Shown: in pieces, positions 19,839 through 30,200 of the stretch
How positions within the stretch are numbered: position 1 is the stretch's first letter
Layout of the letters: each line of letters opens with the position of its first letter
Assembly (NCBI RefSeq): GCF_007004725.1
Contig: NZ_ML660163.1
Location: 537,366-601,365 of the forward strand
DNA length: 64,000 bases
Direction: 5' to 3'
Source of the DNA: Aliikangiella coralliicola
Lineage (GTDB): Bacteria > Pseudomonadota > Gammaproteobacteria > Enterobacterales > Kangiellaceae
Notes under the pieces: generated by a model
Told to the model about the DNA's origin: nothing
The model's input: only the letters and a program-made list of their open reading frames with translations
The model's database searches: none
Made by a program: the position numbers and the translations under genes

Positions 19839-19869
19839 CCTCGAACAATCTTAGTGAGATTTGTCGAGG
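19839..19869 (-). terminator. Terminator after second secreted-protein gene
   Basis: CCTCGA (19839-19844) and TCGAGG (19864-19869) enclose an inner AATCT/AGATT stem. On the minus strand the hairpin is followed by TTTTT. It sits 33 bp beyond the stop of the 19902-20198 gene. Confidence 0.7.
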
Positions 19870-19901
19870 CTTAATTAGTTGTCTGTCGAGAATGATGATT
19901 G

Positions 19902-20198
19902 TCACTTCATATATTTTTTCTCATAAAACAAATGATAATGAACTGCTTTTCTCACGTACTCGACTTCTCCGCTATCAAAATTATGCACGATAGTATTCAC
20001 AATTTTAGTTGCAGGACAAGACTTGTAACCATTCGTACTTTCAAGGGTATCGACCAGAGGAATGGTAAACTCACCGACCGGCATGTATTCGCATTCAGTG
20101 ACATAGGTTTTTCCTCCAGTTTGCACAGCATTGGTATTAATTGAAAATAGAATAGAGCCAGCTATCGCAAAAGAAGTTATAGTTTTTAAAAGTTTCAT
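19902..20198 (-). CDS. Small secreted protein, copy 2 (GGxTYxxCxY family)
   Basis: A 98-residue paralogue of the gene at 19192-19488. The signal peptide MKLLKTITSFAIAGS is followed by a mature start GGKTYVTECEYMPV, a second Cys in YKSCPATK, and the end YEKKYMK. The two copies differ mainly between the second Cys and the C-terminus. The ATG at 20198 has AAGGA at the right distance. Unlike copy 1, no TGGCGAAT repeat precedes it, so its expression may differ. It lies directly downstream of the RHS/two-TM genes on the same strand. Confidence 0.75.
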   Translation of the reverse strand: MKLLKTITSFAIAGSILFSINTNAVQTGGKTYVTECEYMPVGEFTIPLVDTLESTNGYKSCPATKIVNTIVHNFDSGEVEYVRKAVHYHLFYEKKYMK

Positions 20199-20306
20199 AT
20201 AGAAATCCTTATTAATTACTTTGGCATTGAACTCATTAACAATTGGTTTTTGCAAGTGTAATTCTTACAAACTCCAATTTTGTATTACTCGTGAATTGAC
20301 TAGCAA

Positions 20307-20525
20307 CTAGCTCCTTCCACGTAAATATATAATAAGATCAATAACCACTGTTACTATTGAAACAAGGAAGCAGGTGATTGTGGTAACTATCAGAAATTCA
20401 AAAAAATCAGTTTCCCACTTCCAAATATCAAATACAAAATCAAGTATCCAAACACTAAGAAAACTCAAGAAAAATAGACTCACAAAGTACTTTGTATAGA
20501 GTAATTTTAATTTAGTCTTTTTCAT
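20307..20525 (-). CDS. Small two-TM membrane protein, candidate immunity protein of RHS-2
   Basis: A 72-residue protein with two hydrophobic helices (about 10-32 and 42-66), a basic N-terminus (MKKTKLK) and a basic tail. Its ATG lies inside the last codons of the 1713-residue RHS gene in another frame (14-bp overlap), so the two are translated together. The tip of that RHS protein is hydrophobic and Gly-rich. A membrane immunity protein against a membrane-acting toxin would fit, but no family is recognised and the role is inferred from gene order only. Confidence 0.6.
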   Translation of the reverse strand: MKKTKLKLLYTKYFVSLFFLSFLSVWILDFVFDIWKWETDFFEFLIVTTITCFLVSIVTVVIDLIIYLRGRS

Positions 20526-23500
20526 CTTTAAAATAATCCATTACAGTATTTTTTACGTCACTACCAGCGCCCACAATATCGGCCCCCAAGTCAGTAACAA
20601 ACTTTCCGAAAGCGTTAGGAGTACCTTTTTTTCCAAATAAAACATTATTAGCGCCAACTGTCGCATTGCTTAACCCTTCTCCAACCACAGAACCCAAACC
20701 TCCAAAAATAGCCCCTTCAGTGGCAGAACTCCCTAATGCATCGAGCGAGGGGAAACTTCCATCCGAATCACCCTGTAAACCATCAACTAGGCTATTTGTG
20801 ACAGTTCCTAGAGCACCTAAAGTCGCACCAACAGCTGCATTCCCACCAGCATTCACAGCCATGCTTTGAGCAGCTGTCAGCCCCATACCTGCGACACTCG
20901 CGCCAATTGACTCAGCTAATCCCACTCCAGTAGCACCAACAGCCGCTGCAACCGCAACTTGCGTATAATCAACATTATCAAAGCCTTTTGTTAAGCCTTG
21001 AGCAACGAAATTAACCCCGCCTCCAACGAGTGCACCAAATAAAACCCATGGTGCCTCACCATTAGGATCTGTAAATTTATAAGGATTGTTATTAGCATAA
21101 GCAAACCTGTTAAAAGTATATACATCACGATAGCCTACTGGATCATTCGAATAAAACCTTCCAATAACAGGATCATAATATCGAGCCTGCATGTAGTTAA
21201 GTCCAAGACTCTTATCAAACTTGTGGCCTGTATACCCAACCTCATCTTTCGGCGTTTCAATACTTTCACCAAATGGCTGGTAATGCATATTTGCAGTAAC
21301 CGTTCCAGATGAATTAGATTCCGCAGCCGGACTTCCTAAAAAGTCTGTGTGCACATAAGTGATTGTTGAACCTTTTTTGCGAGCGACTAACTTTTTACCC
21401 AGGTGATAATAATTAACATGAGTTCCGTTGATTTTTCGGTAAACCAACTGTCCATCACGTGAATACATTGAGTAGCTAGTTCCTTGGTCATCAACAGTTT
21501 TAACACGCTTACCATTACCATCATAAACATAAGAACCGGCATCCGATGAATACATTTGCTCAGCAGTGTTGTAATTAAAAGTATGAACACCATTGCTAGT
21601 CACATTACCTTTATCGTCATACTGGAATGAACGCGATAAATAGCCGGTCACTGAAGCAAGCTGTTTATTGCTGTTGTAATGATAATTAAGAGACTTATTA
21701 CCGATTTTGTAGAAAGTGATATTCCCCATCGAATCATAAGCGACCTCACCAGTACCAGAATAACTGTCAGTGATGCGATCTAGTCGATCAAGCCCATCAT
21801 AAGTCGCTCTAAAATCATAAACATTTTTATTGCTGGAAATTTGATCATCCCAGAAAGTTAGATTGCTATTCGCGTCATATGTAAATGCTTGTTTAATTGC
21901 GTAGACATCGACAGCCCCATCAGGTCGTCTAGCGGCAACCGCTCTACTCGGCGCTGAGATTGTTGCCGACGTTGTCGCTGTACCGGCAGACTCCAAACTC
22001 CGAGTTGCTATAGGCGGATTCTTAATGGGATCGATTCCAATCGGTTTAATGCCTATCGGATCAATTGGTGTCAGACCACCGCCACCACCACCTTGTTGAG
22101 TGATTTTGTCGTAGGTAGTTGATGGTAACCCTGAAGTGTTTTGGGTCATCTTATAGTAATAGTCATTACCGTACAGATGTGATTTTAGTGCGCCATTTGC
22201 ATGGTAAGTCGCGTGCGTCGCATGAGCTCCTGCAGTGGTTGGCTGTCCTAGCGCATTAGGCACGAATGCGATTTTAGTACCACTTGGATATCTTAAGTCA
22301 CTTAAATGGCCATTACTGTTATAGAAATAATCCAAAACAAAATTATTTGAATCAACCGATAATGTTTCTTTCTCTAATAACTTCTCACTGTTGTATGTGT
22401 AAGCGGTAGTAACATTACCCGCAGTTAATGTTTTTAACAGATTATTTTTGTCATAAACAAAAGTTTTATCCGGGCTATTGTCAGCATAATTAATACTACG
22501 CACGTTTCCTAAATTATCGTATGCATAGGTGGCTTTATCGCTTGAACTCACTGAATTATCACAAGAACCAGTGCTGCTTGATACTGAACTTCCTTTTGCG
22601 CTCCACAACAACTCGTTGAGTGCGTTATAAGAGACCGCAGTATTGCCTACATCTGGACGAGTTGTTTTACAGTGTCTTTGATAACCATCATAAACACGAC
22701 GCTCGGTAATACCTCCTTGAGTTATCGAAGTTAAATTGCCAAAAATATTATAGTTAAGAGTGGTATTGGTATTTTCTGGCGCAGCAATATAAGTCGCCAA
22801 ACTTTGACTCGGCGAACCATAAGCCAAATACGTAGTGGTCGTTTGATGACCTTTATTATCATTAACACGAACTCGATTACCTGATAGATAACTGTAGCCG
22901 ATGGAACCAGAGCTCGTATTGTCATCTACATTGACGACTCTTCCCAAAGCATCATATTTCGTTTCTCGGCCATAGTTAGTCGTTGAACTCAGCCAGGGAT
23001 TACTTTGGTAAGTCGGTCGATTAAATGCATCGTAACTTGTTCGCGTATAGCGAGTCGTTGACGATTTAGCTTTATCCCACTCTTTGATCATTCGAGGACG
23101 AAGTAAATTATCAAAGTAGGTTATTTTTTGATAGTTACCGCGCGTAATGGTTTGTTTTAGCATGCCGCTAAAAACGTAATTTAGACCGTCACTGCCTGAC
23201 GTTGTCGTGTAACCAATAGTGGTATTTAACCAACGGTTATCACAAGGATCAATTAAAGTTAAACGACCAATAGAATTGTAACTATATCTGGTACAGTGGT
23301 TTTCAAAATCTGTTACTTTGGTAACCAGGCCATCATTGTTAACTTCCAGATAAGCATATTGGCTAGTGGTACTTTTACTTTGAGGCGTACCAATAGTTTG
23401 CGCTTTACCCCGCTTGTAATTTGAAAACTCAACCCATCGGCTTGCACTATTATAACTTGCCCCATTGTATTGAACTCTTTTCGGCAAACCGGCTTGCACA

Positions 23501-25653
23501 CCAGAGGTATGATACGATTGATTTCTTTTATACCAACGACCAAATTCATAATGATAATTCGGTTGCGACTTATACGACCCTGTTGCACTGTGATAAGTGG
23601 TTTTAGAAACTTCCGTATAATTCGAATCACTTGATGAAACTTCTGTGCGGCTATGACGACCTAAAAGATTGTAGGTTTTATCATGATTGTAATAAGTTTT
23701 GGTGTACTTCTTTTTATTACTAAAATCATTATACTCGTATGTTTTCTGCGGCAAATCATAAACATCAAAATCGCTATAAGTCGTCGTGTATACATCTCCA
23801 ATTGTGACAAAGTTTTCCACTTTTTTTGAAGTTAATTGCTTTCTTGAGGCAGCGTGACCTTTAGTGATATCGGCCTCGGTAAACGCATCAGCGGTGAGGG
23901 AAATTGCGGTATACATTAGAGGCTTACCATGATACTCACCATCAGTATACTGGTACGAACTACGCTTTAATAACGAGCCATGCTCATTGTAAACTTCGCT
24001 ATATAAAAGGTTTCCTGAAGTCTTGCCATAGCGACGATCAAAATACTGAATCGTTTTACTATTATCAGGATTAATCGTGGTCGTCGACTTAAGATGTGCA
24101 GTTTCAACGCCAGAAACACCAAGACTGAGTCGGTGGCTAGAATTAATACTATCACCTTGATAAACACCGTCATTGTCGGAATAGTCATAATTCCAAATAT
24201 ACTCTTCGCCATCCGACATCGTTAAAGTTTTAGTGGATATAGCAAATAAGTTCGAAATTCTTGGAATAAAATACGTGTCGTAGTTGCGGCGTAATGGATT
24301 AGGACGACGAATTTTAGGCACTTCAGACTGACCCTGGCACACTTCTTCCAGAACAAACTTTCCTTGCATTCCTTCTGGATGCGTCATTTCGATAAAGTCA
24401 CGCGTACCACTCTCAATACACTGGATCCCGTGATGAGGCGCCTGTGCATGCTCGGCAACGTTATTTAAGATCCATAGACTATTGTTGCTGGTTTTATCGT
24501 GACTATAACTCCACTCTTTATTATCCGGACGAACAACCGTTTTCAGTGTTTTGATTCGATAATCATCATACCGATAATTCCATGTCTTGCCGTTTGCAGA
24601 AATCGAACTGACTCGGTTACCGGAATAATTAACCGTTATGGTACGTCCGTCATTGGATGTTATCTGCTTAAGACGACCATCACTGTGATAACTATATTTA
24701 ACCCAGTTACCGAAACGATCCTCCACGCGGGTGGCCTGCATAAATACAAAATATTGTGGATATTGCACAGATTCGTCAGGGTCAGACGGCCCCACAGCTT
24801 CCATAGGACAAGGTCGAGAGGATCCATTACATGGGGTTAAACTCATCACTGGAGATAAGTTAAACGGCTTTAGTGATTTAACCGTTCGCTGCTTACCCAT
24901 GGTGTAAACCACACCGTTATCGAGCGTGATCTTAAAACCTTCGGTCCCGTCGCTGTTAGTGATACAGGTCACCTTCCAGTTACGATTGTTATAGCGCTTA
25001 TAGCTTCCGGCCTTTTCCGTGAACTTGGCCGAACCCTGCCCAGGAATCGAAACGGTATCGCCATTCCAATAACTATCTTTGCTCCCCTGATAGGCTTGGG
25101 TTTGATTGTCACCGAGCCCATAGGAGACATATTTAGAAAATGTCGGGTTAGAGTTTAAGCGGCGCGAACAAGCCTTGCCCACAGCCCAATAGGCATTCTT
25201 CGCATTGCCTGATTTGTCAGTAATGTAAGTTGAGCGAACATGAGGAATCGATAAACTCCAGTTCTCGAATTCACGCGTTTCACGAAACCAGGAATCAGGA
25301 TCGGAAAGTGTTCGAGTTATCGTGACAGGAAGTCCCGAGTTTCCGGGAATACTGATATCAGTCTGAGAAAATGAAACACTACCCGATGACGGATCAATTT
25401 GATCACCAAACAAATCTGTCGTCAGCGTTGGAATCTCGGGCGTGATGTTATTTTGCTCATGGAAGTTATAGCCATAATCTTTCACTTCTTCAGGTGGTGC
25501 ATTGCCGCCGAAACCACCACCAGGCCCGAAACTATCATTTGCATAAGATAGCTGGCCCGCAAATAAAAGACATGAACTTAGTAATAAACGTGGTATTGAA
25601 AGTCTTTGTCGCATATCGCGATGTGGACTTTTATTGGAAGGATTTGATCCCAT
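20512..25653 (-). CDS. Exported RHS/YD-repeat protein with hydrophobic C-terminal tip (RHS-2)
   Basis: A 1713-residue protein. A basic N-terminus and hydrophobic segment (about 19-38) form a signal peptide. An N-terminal beta domain (DPSSGSVSFSQTDISIPG) is followed by many YD repeats. An odd Gly6 plus Pro/Ile-rich linker lies at about 1184-1250. The RHS core with YMQARYYDPVIGRFYSNDP is at about 1475-1530, ending in DPNG. The last about 180 residues are variable, hydrophobic and Gly/Ala-rich without a toxin motif I know. AAGGAG precedes the ATG by a good distance. The phased repeat at 25741-25769 lies about 90 bp upstream, and the overlapping two-TM gene follows. Confidence 0.85.
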   Translation of the reverse strand: MGSNPSNKSPHRDMRQRLSIPRLLLSSCLLFAGQLSYANDSFGPGGGFGGNAPPEEVKDYGYNFHEQNNITPEIPTLTTDLFGDQIDPSSGSVSFSQTDISIPGNSGLPVTITRTLSDPDSWFRETREFENWSLSIPHVRSTYITDKSGNAKNAYWAVGKACSRRLNSNPTFSKYVSYGLGDNQTQAYQGSKDSYWNGDTVSIPGQGSAKFTEKAGSYKRYNNRNWKVTCITNSDGTEGFKITLDNGVVYTMGKQRTVKSLKPFNLSPVMSLTPCNGSSRPCPMEAVGPSDPDESVQYPQYFVFMQATRVEDRFGNWVKYSYHSDGRLKQITSNDGRTITVNYSGNRVSSISANGKTWNYRYDDYRIKTLKTVVRPDNKEWSYSHDKTSNNSLWILNNVAEHAQAPHHGIQCIESGTRDFIEMTHPEGMQGKFVLEEVCQGQSEVPKIRRPNPLRRNYDTYFIPRISNLFAISTKTLTMSDGEEYIWNYDYSDNDGVYQGDSINSSHRLSLGVSGVETAHLKSTTTINPDNSKTIQYFDRRYGKTSGNLLYSEVYNEHGSLLKRSSYQYTDGEYHGKPLMYTAISLTADAFTEADITKGHAASRKQLTSKKVENFVTIGDVYTTTYSDFDVYDLPQKTYEYNDFSNKKKYTKTYYNHDKTYNLLGRHSRTEVSSSDSNYTEVSKTTYHSATGSYKSQPNYHYEFGRWYKRNQSYHTSGVQAGLPKRVQYNGASYNSASRWVEFSNYKRGKAQTIGTPQSKSTTSQYAYLEVNNDGLVTKVTDFENHCTRYSYNSIGRLTLIDPCDNRWLNTTIGYTTTSGSDGLNYVFSGMLKQTITRGNYQKITYFDNLLRPRMIKEWDKAKSSTTRYTRTSYDAFNRPTYQSNPWLSSTTNYGRETKYDALGRVVNVDDNTSSGSIGYSYLSGNRVRVNDNKGHQTTTTYLAYGSPSQSLATYIAAPENTNTTLNYNIFGNLTSITQGGITERRVYDGYQRHCKTTRPDVGNTAVSYNALNELLWSAKGSSVSSSTGSCDNSVSSSDKATYAYDNLGNVRSINYADNSPDKTFVYDKNNLLKTLTAGNVTTAYTYNSEKLLEKETLSVDSNNFVLDYFYNSNGHLSDLRYPSGTKIAFVPNALGQPTTAGAHATHATYHANGALKSHLYGNDYYYKMTQNTSGLPSTTYDKITQQGGGGGGLTPIDPIGIKPIGIDPIKNPPIATRSLESAGTATTSATISAPSRAVAARRPDGAVDVYAIKQAFTYDANSNLTFWDDQISSNKNVYDFRATYDGLDRLDRITDSYSGTGEVAYDSMGNITFYKIGNKSLNYHYNSNKQLASVTGYLSRSFQYDDKGNVTSNGVHTFNYNTAEQMYSSDAGSYVYDGNGKRVKTVDDQGTSYSMYSRDGQLVYRKINGTHVNYYHLGKKLVARKKGSTITYVHTDFLGSPAAESNSSGTVTANMHYQPFGESIETPKDEVGYTGHKFDKSLGLNYMQARYYDPVIGRFYSNDPVGYRDVYTFNRFAYANNNPYKFTDPNGEAPWVLFGALVGGGVNFVAQGLTKGFDNVDYTQVAVAAAVGATGVGLAESIGASVAGMGLTAAQSMAVNAGGNAAVGATLGALGTVTNSLVDGLQGDSDGSFPSLDALGSSATEGAIFGGLGSVVGEGLSNATVGANNVLFGKKGTPNAFGKFVTDLGADIVGAGSDVKNTVMDYFKDEKD

Positions 25654-25740
25654 AAAAAGCTCCTTAATAAATAGAGTAAATAAAACACTGCGCTTATTTT
25701 TCTCTATGTTATTAAGAGGCCTTAATTAACTATATTTCAT

Positions 25741-25769
25741 ATCCGCCAAAAACTAGTACAAATTCGCCA
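25741..25769 (-). promoter_or_regulatory. Direct-repeat operator candidate, copy 2 (21-bp phasing)
   Basis: On the minus strand: TGGCGAAT, 13 nt, TGGCGGAT, again 21 bp start to start. The spacer is TTGTACTAGTTTT, nearly the same as the copy at 19601-19629. It sits 88 bp before the RHS-2 start. A further single half-site TGGCGAAT occurs at 25825-25832 on the plus strand. The match extends across half-sites and spacer, so chance is unlikely. Confidence 0.65.
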
Positions 25770-25836
25770 TCAAAATTAACCCCTTACAAAACAATAAGTT
25801 AGAAAACATGAAGTTCAGTTAAAATGGCGAATACAA

Positions 25837-26529
25837 TCACTTATTTTCTTCAAAAACGATAATATTGATCATTCTCTCATGGTTACCATCAGCAGATGTT
25901 TGAATATTGATTGACTGTAAATGTGGCCAGTCGATATAGTCGGAAGGTTTAATGTCAGCAGAATTCGGGACTCTAACTCGAATATTGCAAAGTGTGGTTT
26001 TGCAGCGGATTGACTCCAATTCACCAATGTCTTTTAGTGGCGAACTCTCATAATAGAAATACTCCAGGTCAGCTTGTTTTTGTTGGGCCCAGTCATCATC
26101 AACAGACTCAAGTTCGAAAGCATCAACCGGTTTTAACTCGTTGATTTGGCTAAGTGTCGCTTCAATCATTGCGAGCTGATTTTGGTTTAACCCATACAAA
26201 GCCGAGTGAATTTTCTCAATGGTTTCAGTTTTTCCACTATTTGTCGCGGTCACAGGTTGCTCGCCTGTTTGCTTCTTAGCCGGTTGATTTTTAGACGATT
26301 CATTGTCAGCTTTTTGTAACTCCCTGATTCTGTTTTTAACGGCAGGGTTTTCAACAACTGAGTTTTTAACAGCAGAGCTTGCAACGTCGCTTTTATCATC
26401 GATTGAATTATCGACTTGCCCAGGAATCTGATTCTCTGGTGTTAATTCAACAACATAATACTGATACACAATTAATACCAGGGCCAGCACTGTCAGTCCG
26501 CTAATAAACCCTAAAACAAAATTTCTCAC
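25837..26529 (-). CDS. Membrane-anchored periplasmic protein of unknown function
   Basis: A 230-residue protein. One N-terminal transmembrane helix (about 5-27) is followed by a long polar Ser/Asn/Lys-rich linker with short repeats (SSAVKNSVVENPAVKN), then a C-terminal globular domain from about 110. That domain contains IRCKTTLCNIRV, a paired-Cys strand seen in many uncharacterised gammaproteobacterial periplasmic proteins, and suggests a disulfide. The start is GTG with GGAAG upstream. It sits between RHS-2 and the secreted protein/HTCS operon and is divergent from the latter. I do not recognise a function. Confidence 0.65.
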   Translation of the reverse strand: MRNFVLGFISGLTVLALVLIVYQYYVVELTPENQIPGQVDNSIDDKSDVASSAVKNSVVENPAVKNRIRELQKADNESSKNQPAKKQTGEQPVTATNSGKTETIEKIHSALYGLNQNQLAMIEATLSQINELKPVDAFELESVDDDWAQQKQADLEYFYYESSPLKDIGELESIRCKTTLCNIRVRVPNSADIKPSDYIDWPHLQSINIQTSADGNHERMINIIVFEENK

Positions 26530-26780
26530 TCAATTTCTTCCTTTCTCAAAACTTGTTACTAGTTACCTTTACATACCTCAATAACAAGGCATAATAACGC
26601 AACTTAGCAAATTGAGATACTTGTGCTTTTAGCCAGGGTCTATAGGTCATAGGTATCAACAAAACACAGATGCCGGCCAATTGCGGATACCACTAACAAC
26701 TGATAAAAATACGAATGACTCAATTATCCTAAGTACTTATTTAACTAGATATAGATTATTTTATCGTAGAGGGAAGTAAT

Positions 26781-27176
26781 ATGAAACTGAACCACTTATA
26801 CGGAGCAATACTGATATTTTGCTTACTTTCATTTCCGAAAGCTGCGGAAGCTGGCGGGCCAACTTATACAAAATGTGTCTATACTCATAACTATGTTGGT
26901 AATGACCCAGAAATGACATCCCATGCAGTTAACGGAGTTTTTCACGTTCGTCACGTGGCGCCAGGTAAGAACTGTCCTCTTCCACCGGAAGAGATTATTC
27001 ACCCCAAAAAAATGGTTGACGGCAGAATAGTGAACACTCAATTACCCCACACTTTTAATTATTCTCACTCTCAAGGCAATACAGTGATTTATCGGGGTAA
27101 TACCGACAAAAAAGAAGAATGTTTAATTGATGCTGCGGGCAAACTCGTCTATGGCGAGAATGTGAAATTCGAATAA
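26781..27176 (+). CDS. Small secreted protein preceding the hybrid sensor gene
   Basis: A 131-residue protein with a clear signal peptide (cleavage near AEAGG). The mature part opens GGPTYTKCVYTHNYVG and later has KNCPLPPEE. The GGxTYxxCxY opening and the later Cys-Pro match the two 98-residue secreted proteins at 19.2 and 19.9 kb, so I treat it as a distant relative. GAGGGA precedes the ATG. It ends 26 bp before the hybrid sensor gene on the same strand, suggesting one operon. It might be a ligand or target of that sensor, which is inference. A third Cys lies near the C-terminus. Confidence 0.7.
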   Translation: MKLNHLYGAILIFCLLSFPKAAEAGGPTYTKCVYTHNYVGNDPEMTSHAVNGVFHVRHVAPGKNCPLPPEEIIHPKKMVDGRIVNTQLPHTFNYSHSQGNTVIYRGNTDKKEECLIDAAGKLVYGENVKFE

Positions 27177-27202
27177 CAAAAGAAGTAAAAAAATAATACG
27201 AG

Positions 27203-30200
27203 ATGACAAAAAATACGCTGCGACAGATTGCCTCACTGTTTTTAGTCATCTCTTTCTCCGCTACAGCGAATAACCCGCGCTTTCGATCTCTCGATATTAA
27301 TGACGGTCTTCCTTTTAACTCTGTCAGGTCTTTAGCTACCGACCATCTCGGTTATATCTGGATTGGAACTGAGCTTGGTTTAGCCAGTTTCGACGGCTAC
27401 ACCTTACAAAAATACCTTGCCGATAAAAATAACCCAAATTCCATCGCCGACCCCTACATTCTGGATATTGAACTCGACAGCAATAATAATCTATGGGTAA
27501 CCAGCGGTGAAAACGGATTAAGTCGCTATAACCGGGCAACCGATAATTTCACGGTTTTTAGGCATGATCCCCAAAATAGTAACAGTCTGAGTGCGAATAC
27601 AATTAACGCACTTCAACACGACGATAATGGAATACTGTGGGTCGCGACCCAAAATGGCCTGGATAGATTTGACACCTTGAATAACCAGTTTACTCACTAT
27701 TCCCATGATGAATCTAACCTGGAATCATTGCCGAGTAACCGGATAAGAACTTTAGCTAAAGCTCAAAGCGGCGAACTCTATATTGGCTCAAGCAAGGGAT
27801 TGTCGTATTTTCATGCTGAGACAAACAGCTTCAAAACAGTCAAGTTAAAAGAAGGTAATCAACCTGTCGTCAGAACAATTTCAGAAGATGGAAATGGCAA
27901 GCTCTGGTTAGGAACTCATCAAGGCTTATACACTTATGACCCCGCTACAGCAACCTCAAGTAAGTTTGAAATTGATTCGGTTAAATATGTTTTATCGTCT
28001 CTGATTGATTCAGAAAACAATATTTGGATAGGCACTTTTCAAAACGGCATATATCGCATTGACGAGTCGAAAAAAATCATTAATTTTCGTTCGGATAAAA
28101 GCAACGCCCACTCCCTGACGGACAATGCAATTATTAGTTTATTACAGGATCATTCAGGCATGATCTGGGCAGGTTCTTATACTGCAGGCGTTAACTACTT
28201 CGACCCGTTAACCATTGAGTTTGGCTCTTTCGATAACTCGATTAACAGCTTTCACTGCTTGCCTTCAAACGATTTTCGTAGCGTTTACCCTATTAATAAT
28301 GAGGTTGTCTGGCTAGGTACCGACTCGGGGTTGGTAAAATTAAATTTAAATGAAAAAAGCTGCTCGAAGTTACAGCATGATTCAAATGACAACAACACGA
28401 TTTCACATGACGAAATATATGCCATATCAAAAGGTAGTGACGAAACTTACTGGCTCGGCACCTCAGACGGTCTAGATAAACTTCACTCTGAAGACGATAA
28501 AATCACCCGGTATGGACACTTATTTGATGAAGCAGCCATCTTTAAAATAATCAACCTTCAAGATAGCTTGCTACTCGCCGCCGATAACGGCCTGTACAAG
28601 TTCAATAAGTCTAGCGAAACAGCTCGGCGAATAAGTTATCAAGATGGAAAAATTTTTGACCAAAATATTAACACTGTTTCAATCGACTCCAACGGCACTG
28701 TCTGGATCGCCAGTTCCGCCGGTCTGTATTACGCTGACTCACAACTCGATTCGGTAGAACAAGCGCCGGTTTCGATCAAAGAGCTGAAAGACAAAGCCAT
28801 TCGTTCATTGTCAATCGACCAAGAGGAAAATATCTGGCTAACTTATGACGGTGAAGGATTGTATCTTTACGAGCGCAACTCAGGAAAGTTACAAGCGGTT
28901 GGAAACTCTATGGGGCTATATTTAAACCATGGCTTTTCGGGTTTATTTAACGACCAGTCCCATAACATCTGGATGTTAACCAAAACACAAGGGTTATATA
29001 AAATTGACCCAGTTGAAAAGAGTTTCATCAATTACAAAGCGGCAGACGGACTGCATTCCGAATTATTTAACCTCGGCGCCTTCGGCCAATTTCCAGATGG
29101 CAGACTTATCTTTGGCGGCCGGACAGGACTCAATATTTTTCATCCTGAAAAAATTAGCCTTAATAACACTCTTCCGAAAGTGTCGATTACTCAACTCAAA
29201 AAATTTGGCGAACCTGTCACGATTGAAAAGAGTCAGGCCGAAAAAGAAGCGATCGCAGATGCAGATGAAATCAATTTGTCTTACCTCGACTCAAATTTTG
29301 GGTTTGATTTTATTGCCACCCATTACCCCGCCCCTGAAAAAATCCAATATGCCTACTTGCTTGAGGGACTTGATAACAACTGGCATTACACCAATGCAAC
29401 CAACAGAGGCATTACTTACGACGGGCTTAACGCGGGAGAGTATACCTTTCGGCTAAAAGCCAAAAGTAAAAATGGCATTTGGAGTGACGACAACGTCGCG
29501 TTAAGAATATATAAAACACCCGCCCCCTGGGAAACCTGGTGGGCTATTAGTCTTTACATTATCGCCTTAGTTTTAGCGATTATACTGATCATACGAAAAA
29601 GGACTCAAATACTGGCTGAAAGAGCCGTTGCTCTCGAAAAAACAGTGAAACAGCGAACACATGAGCTTGTTCTGGAAAAAAACAAAGTTGAACAACTTCT
29701 ATCAAATAAAAATGAAGAGTTTGCGAATGTTTCACATGAATTTAGAACGCCGTTGACTTTGATACTTGGGCCAATTGCACAATTACTCAATACCAATAAA
29801 AACCCACAAGAACTCGATCGCCTGAATGTTATTCAGAGAAATGGATATCGACTACTCCGCATGGTTGATCAACTCCTTAACCTGGAAACTTTTCGCGTAA
29901 AGTCAATTACAGAACGCATACCACAGGCAATTGGAAAAAATATTCAGCTTATCGCAGAGGCGTTTATCGACCTGGCCAATGAAAAAAATATCACTATAAA
30001 AATAATAAACCGAGAAAAAATAAACTTTGAGTTCACTCAAGATGCGATGGAAAAAATTGTTCTTAATTTACTTTCTAATGCGCTGAAATATACTAAGCCT
30101 GGTGGCGAAATAATCATTGAGACGCTTCGCAAACCAGGTGACGGCTCTCAATTAAACGAATACCAGATAAAAGTAACAGATACCGGCATAGGTATCCCTG

